A DNA stretch of 64,000 nt from Acidimicrobiia bacterium (GTDB taxonomy: Bacteria > Actinomycetota > Acidimicrobiia > Acidimicrobiales > VFJN01). Positions 59,952 through 64,000 of this stretch are shown in pieces. The position numbers and the translations under genes are program-made. Position 1 is the first letter of the stretch, and each line of letters starts with the position of its first letter. The notes beneath the pieces are model-generated. The model saw only the letters and a program-made list of their open reading frames with translations, was not told the origin of the DNA and made no database searches. Where the stretch lies: the NCBI GenBank assembly GCA_009694375.1, contig SHVB01000015.1, positions 1 to 64,000 of the forward strand, written 5' to 3'.

Positions 59952-61073
59952 GTGGCGGCGCCAGTGACGCCGGCCGAAGCGCGGGTCCGAGCGGAGATCG
60001 CTCGGCGAGGCCCGATCCCTTTTGAAGAGGTAGTCGAGATCGCGCTCTACGATCCGGCGGGTGGGTTTTACGCCACCGGTGGCGCCGCCGGCCGACGCGG
60101 CGATTTCCTCACCAGCCCTGAGGTGGGTCCACTGTTCGGAGCGGTCGTGGCCGCCGCCCTTGACCGTTGGTGGGCCGAGGCCGCCTGCCCCTCGCGGTTC
60201 GCGGTAGTGGAGGCAGGTGCGGGCACCGGTGCGCTCGCCCGCAGCATCCTGGCCGCGCAGCCAGCCTGCGCCGCCGCCTTGCGCTACGTCCTGGTGGAGC
60301 GATCCGACATCCAGCGCATCGGCCACGCCCGGCATCTTGCCCTCGAGGACCCCGCCGCCGCCTTCGCGTCCGCCCCCGAAGCGGATGAGGACCGCCAAGA
60401 CATCGCCGCCCTCCTGCCGGTGGGGCCGATCGTCGTCAGCATGGCCGACCTCCCGAGATTGCCGGGCCCGGTCATCGTCTTGGCCAACGAACTGCTCGAC
60501 AACCTTCCCTTCGGCCTGACCGAGCGCACCGCCGATGGATGGGCCGAAGTACGGGTGGGTATCACTGATGATCGCCTGGTCGAGGTGCTTGTCCCCGTGG
60601 GCGCTGGTGCACTTCCTGAGGCGCCGGTGGGAGCGCGGGTGCCGACCCTTCGGGCGGCGGTGAGGTGGGTACGCGAGGCCCGGGAACTGGCCGGATCCGG
60701 TGGGCGCGTCGTGGCCTTCGACTACGCATCGACCCTCGGTAGCCTGGCGGCCCGTCCCTGGACAGAATGGGTGCGTACCTACCGCCAGCACGCCAGGGGT
60801 GGGTCACCGTTGGAAGGGCTCGGAACCCAGGACATCACCTGCGAGGTCCCCGTCGATGCCCTCACCCCGTCGCCGTTGGTGTCCACCCAGGCCGATTGGT
60901 TGGAGCGGAACGGGCTCGACGATCTCGTTGCCGAAGCCCGAGCCCTTTGGCAGGAGCGGGCGGCGATCGGCGACCTCGCCGCTCTGCGAGCCCGCAGCCG
61001 CATCTCGGAGGCGCTTGCGCTCGTGGACCCGACCGGCCTGGGGGCGTTTCGCGTGCTTGAGTGGCAGACCTAA
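59952..61073 (+). CDS. MidA/NDUFAF7-family SAM-dependent methyltransferase
   Basis: 373 residues. GPIPFEEVVEIALYDPAGGFY and GDFLTSPEVGPLFG are the family's N-terminal signature, VVEAGAGTGALARSIL is the SAM-binding glycine loop, and VIVLANELLDNLPFGL is a further hallmark. In mitochondria NDUFAF7 dimethylates an arginine of NDUFS2 early in complex I assembly. Here the gene starts 4 bases after nuoN2, so it belongs to the second complex I operon, and NuoD2 has the corresponding arginine. I infer a NuoD2 arginine methyltransferase. GTG start. It converges on an enoyl-CoA hydratase gene with 4 bases between stops. Confidence 0.87.
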   Translation: MAAPVTPAEARVRAEIARRGPIPFEEVVEIALYDPAGGFYATGGAAGRRGDFLTSPEVGPLFGAVVAAALDRWWAEAACPSRFAVVEAGAGTGALARSILAAQPACAAALRYVLVERSDIQRIGHARHLALEDPAAAFASAPEADEDRQDIAALLPVGPIVVSMADLPRLPGPVIVLANELLDNLPFGLTERTADGWAEVRVGITDDRLVEVLVPVGAGALPEAPVGARVPTLRAAVRWVREARELAGSGGRVVAFDYASTLGSLAARPWTEWVRTYRQHARGGSPLEGLGTQDITCEVPVDALTPSPLVSTQADWLERNGLDDLVAEARALWQERAAIGDLAALRARSRISEALALVDPTGLGAFRVLEWQT

Positions 61074-61077
61074 GGCG

Positions 61078-61917
61078 TCAGTCGGGGAACATCGCCCGGC
61101 GGGGCTCGTCGGTGTAGACGGGTGGGCGGCCGGCGGCAAAGGCACGGATGGCTTCGGGCAGGTTCTCGGTGAAACCAAGCATCAGTTGGTTGCGGTCCTC
61201 GAGCTCGACGGCGGCGTCGAGGCTGGCTACCTCGAGGTTGGCCCAGAGCACGTCCTTGGTCATGGCTAGGCCATAGGGGCTGAATTGGCTCATCGACTCG
61301 GCGACGTCGAGACAGGTTTCGAGAAGTTCGTCGTCGGGGAGTACTCGCGAGACGAGGCCCATGGCCAAGGCCTCGTGCGCATCCACGATCCGCCCGGTGA
61401 GGAGAAGGTCGTTTGAGCGGGCCACCCCGATGAGGCGGGGAAGGATCCACGACACGCCGAGTTCGGTGGAGGTGAGACCGTTCACGATGCCGGTGCTGTT
61501 GAACACCGCCGACTCGGACGCGAAACGCAGATCGGCCCCCAGGGCCAGGCACATCCCACCGCCGTAGGCCGGTCCGTTCACCGCCGCGATCACCGGCTGA
61601 GGCATGCGACGCAGCGTGGGCACGAGCCGGGAGTAATGCCGCATGGAGCGTTGGGCGATCCGGCCCATCGACAGGCCGTCGATATTGGGCAGGAGTCCGT
61701 TGTCGTTGAGGTCGAGACCGGAGGAGAATCCCCGCCCCGACCCAGTGAGCACGACCACCCAGGTGTCGTTCTCCTCGGCCACGGCCCCCAGGGCGGCGTG
61801 GAGTTCCGACACCAGTTCGATGGACATGGCGTTGAGACGATCGGGGCGATGCATCCGCACCACGGCCACGTGGGGTCGAGGGTGGTCCACCAGAACGAAG
61901 GGCGAGGCATCAGTCAT
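61078..61917 (-). CDS. enoyl-CoA hydratase/isomerase family protein
   Basis: 279 residues, crotonase fold. [16 protein letters not shown] is the first oxyanion-hole region, [20 protein letters not shown] the second, and [18 protein letters not shown] contains the catalytic glutamate region. The reaction could be hydration, isomerisation or hydrolysis of an acyl-CoA; the family is too broad to decide. Divergent from acetyl-CoA synthetase. The ATG lies 7 bases from a -10 box, so it is probably leaderless. Confidence 0.88.
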   Translation of the reverse strand: MTDASPFVLVDHPRPHVAVVRMHRPDRLNAMSIELVSELHAALGAVAEENDTWVVVLTGSGRGFSSGLDLNDNGLLPNIDGLSMGRIAQRSMRHYSRLVPTLRRMPQPVIAAVNGPAYGGGMCLALGADLRFASESAVFNSTGIVNGLTSTELGVSWILPRLIGVARSNDLLLTGRIVDAHEALAMGLVSRVLPDDELLETCLDVAESMSQFSPYGLAMTKDVLWANLEVASLDAAVELEDRNQLMLGFTENLPEAIRAFAAGRPPVYTDEPRRAMFPD

Positions 61918-61924
61918 AGCCTGG

Positions 61925-61930
61925 ACCGTA
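61925..61930 (-). promoter_or_regulatory. -10 box of the enoyl-CoA hydratase family gene
   Basis: TACGGT on the minus strand, 7 bases before the ATG at 61917. No -35 recognised. It lies in the 64-base gap shared with the acs gene. Confidence 0.4.
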
Positions 61931-61943
61931 GTTAGTCTGCGAG

Positions 61944-61969
61944 GGCTAGTTTGCGTTCATAATCTAGCC
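61944..61969 (+). promoter_or_regulatory. inverted repeat in the acs promoter region
   Basis: GGCTAG (61944-61949) and CTAGCC (61964-61969) form a perfect 6-base inverted repeat with a 14-base spacer that contains CATAAT (61958-61963), a possible -10. The position is right for a repressor of acs, perhaps also of the divergent gene. AGGAGG (61970-61975) follows as the ribosome site. Confidence 0.4.
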
Positions 61970-61981
61970 AGGAGGATTTCT

Positions 61982-63952
<1,971 letters not shown>

Positions 63953-64000
63953 CCCTCCCCTCGCCCCGAAACTGGTACTGGCGGGCCATGCCGGTGCCCG

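Overview
The window is GC-rich actinobacterial DNA, and I infer a member of the Acidimicrobiia or a close relative. The supporting evidence is a mycothiol glycosyltransferase (MshA), a Rex-led heme operon, an RsiG-type c-di-GMP anti-sigma protein, many promoters whose -10 box lies 6-8 bases from the start codon (leaderless transcripts), and a mycolyl-free, menaquinone-type respiratory chain. The class-level assignment is inference; no rRNA or marker gene is present. I see no tRNA, rRNA, insertion sequence, phage or CRISPR array.

Layout. Positions 1-9250 hold small independent units: a histidine phosphatase, MoaD plus a degenerate CdsA-like membrane protein, a PuuD-N membrane protein, a cupredoxin lipoprotein, RsiG, an XRE regulator, mshA with a YbjN gene, proC with an excisionase-like HTH gene, a SAM hydrolase with a 28-residue membrane peptide, and a secreted CAP protein. 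Positions 9250-23515 carry an acyl-CoA ligase and a tightly packed tetrapyrrole and sugar-phosphate operon: rex, siroheme N-domain, hemA, hemC, cobA-hemD fusion, HAD phosphatase, hemB, hemL, pgi, gnd, zwf, then lgt. An MFS exporter follows.

Positions 24988-61073 are almost entirely respiratory. A geranylgeranyl reductase and a monoheme cytochrome c face left. Facing right, a roughly 21 kb gene string encodes a b6-type quinol:cytochrome c reductase (split cytochrome b, Rieske, diheme cytochrome c, a 2[4Fe-4S] ferredoxin and two unknown membrane proteins) and then, after 7 bases, a complete 14-subunit NADH:quinone oxidoreductase (nuoA-N). A small ECF-like sigma factor and a one-TM partner separate it from a second complex I operon that has A, B, C, D and H-N but no E, F, G. 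That operon ends with a MidA/NDUFAF7-type methyltransferase. The window closes with an enoyl-CoA hydratase family gene and acetyl-CoA synthetase.

How the parts fit. Two sequences closely matching the Rex operator lie in front of the bc-complex operon and, inside the nuo operon, directly in front of nuoE. Rex itself is encoded at the head of the heme operon. This suggests that NADH/NAD+ balance is read by Rex and fed to the bc complex and to the NADH-input module of complex I, while the second complex I, lacking that module and that operator, may take electrons from another donor such as ferredoxin or F420H2. The MidA-type methyltransferase is paired with the only NuoD of the two that has an arginine at the site methylated in mitochondrial NDUFS2.
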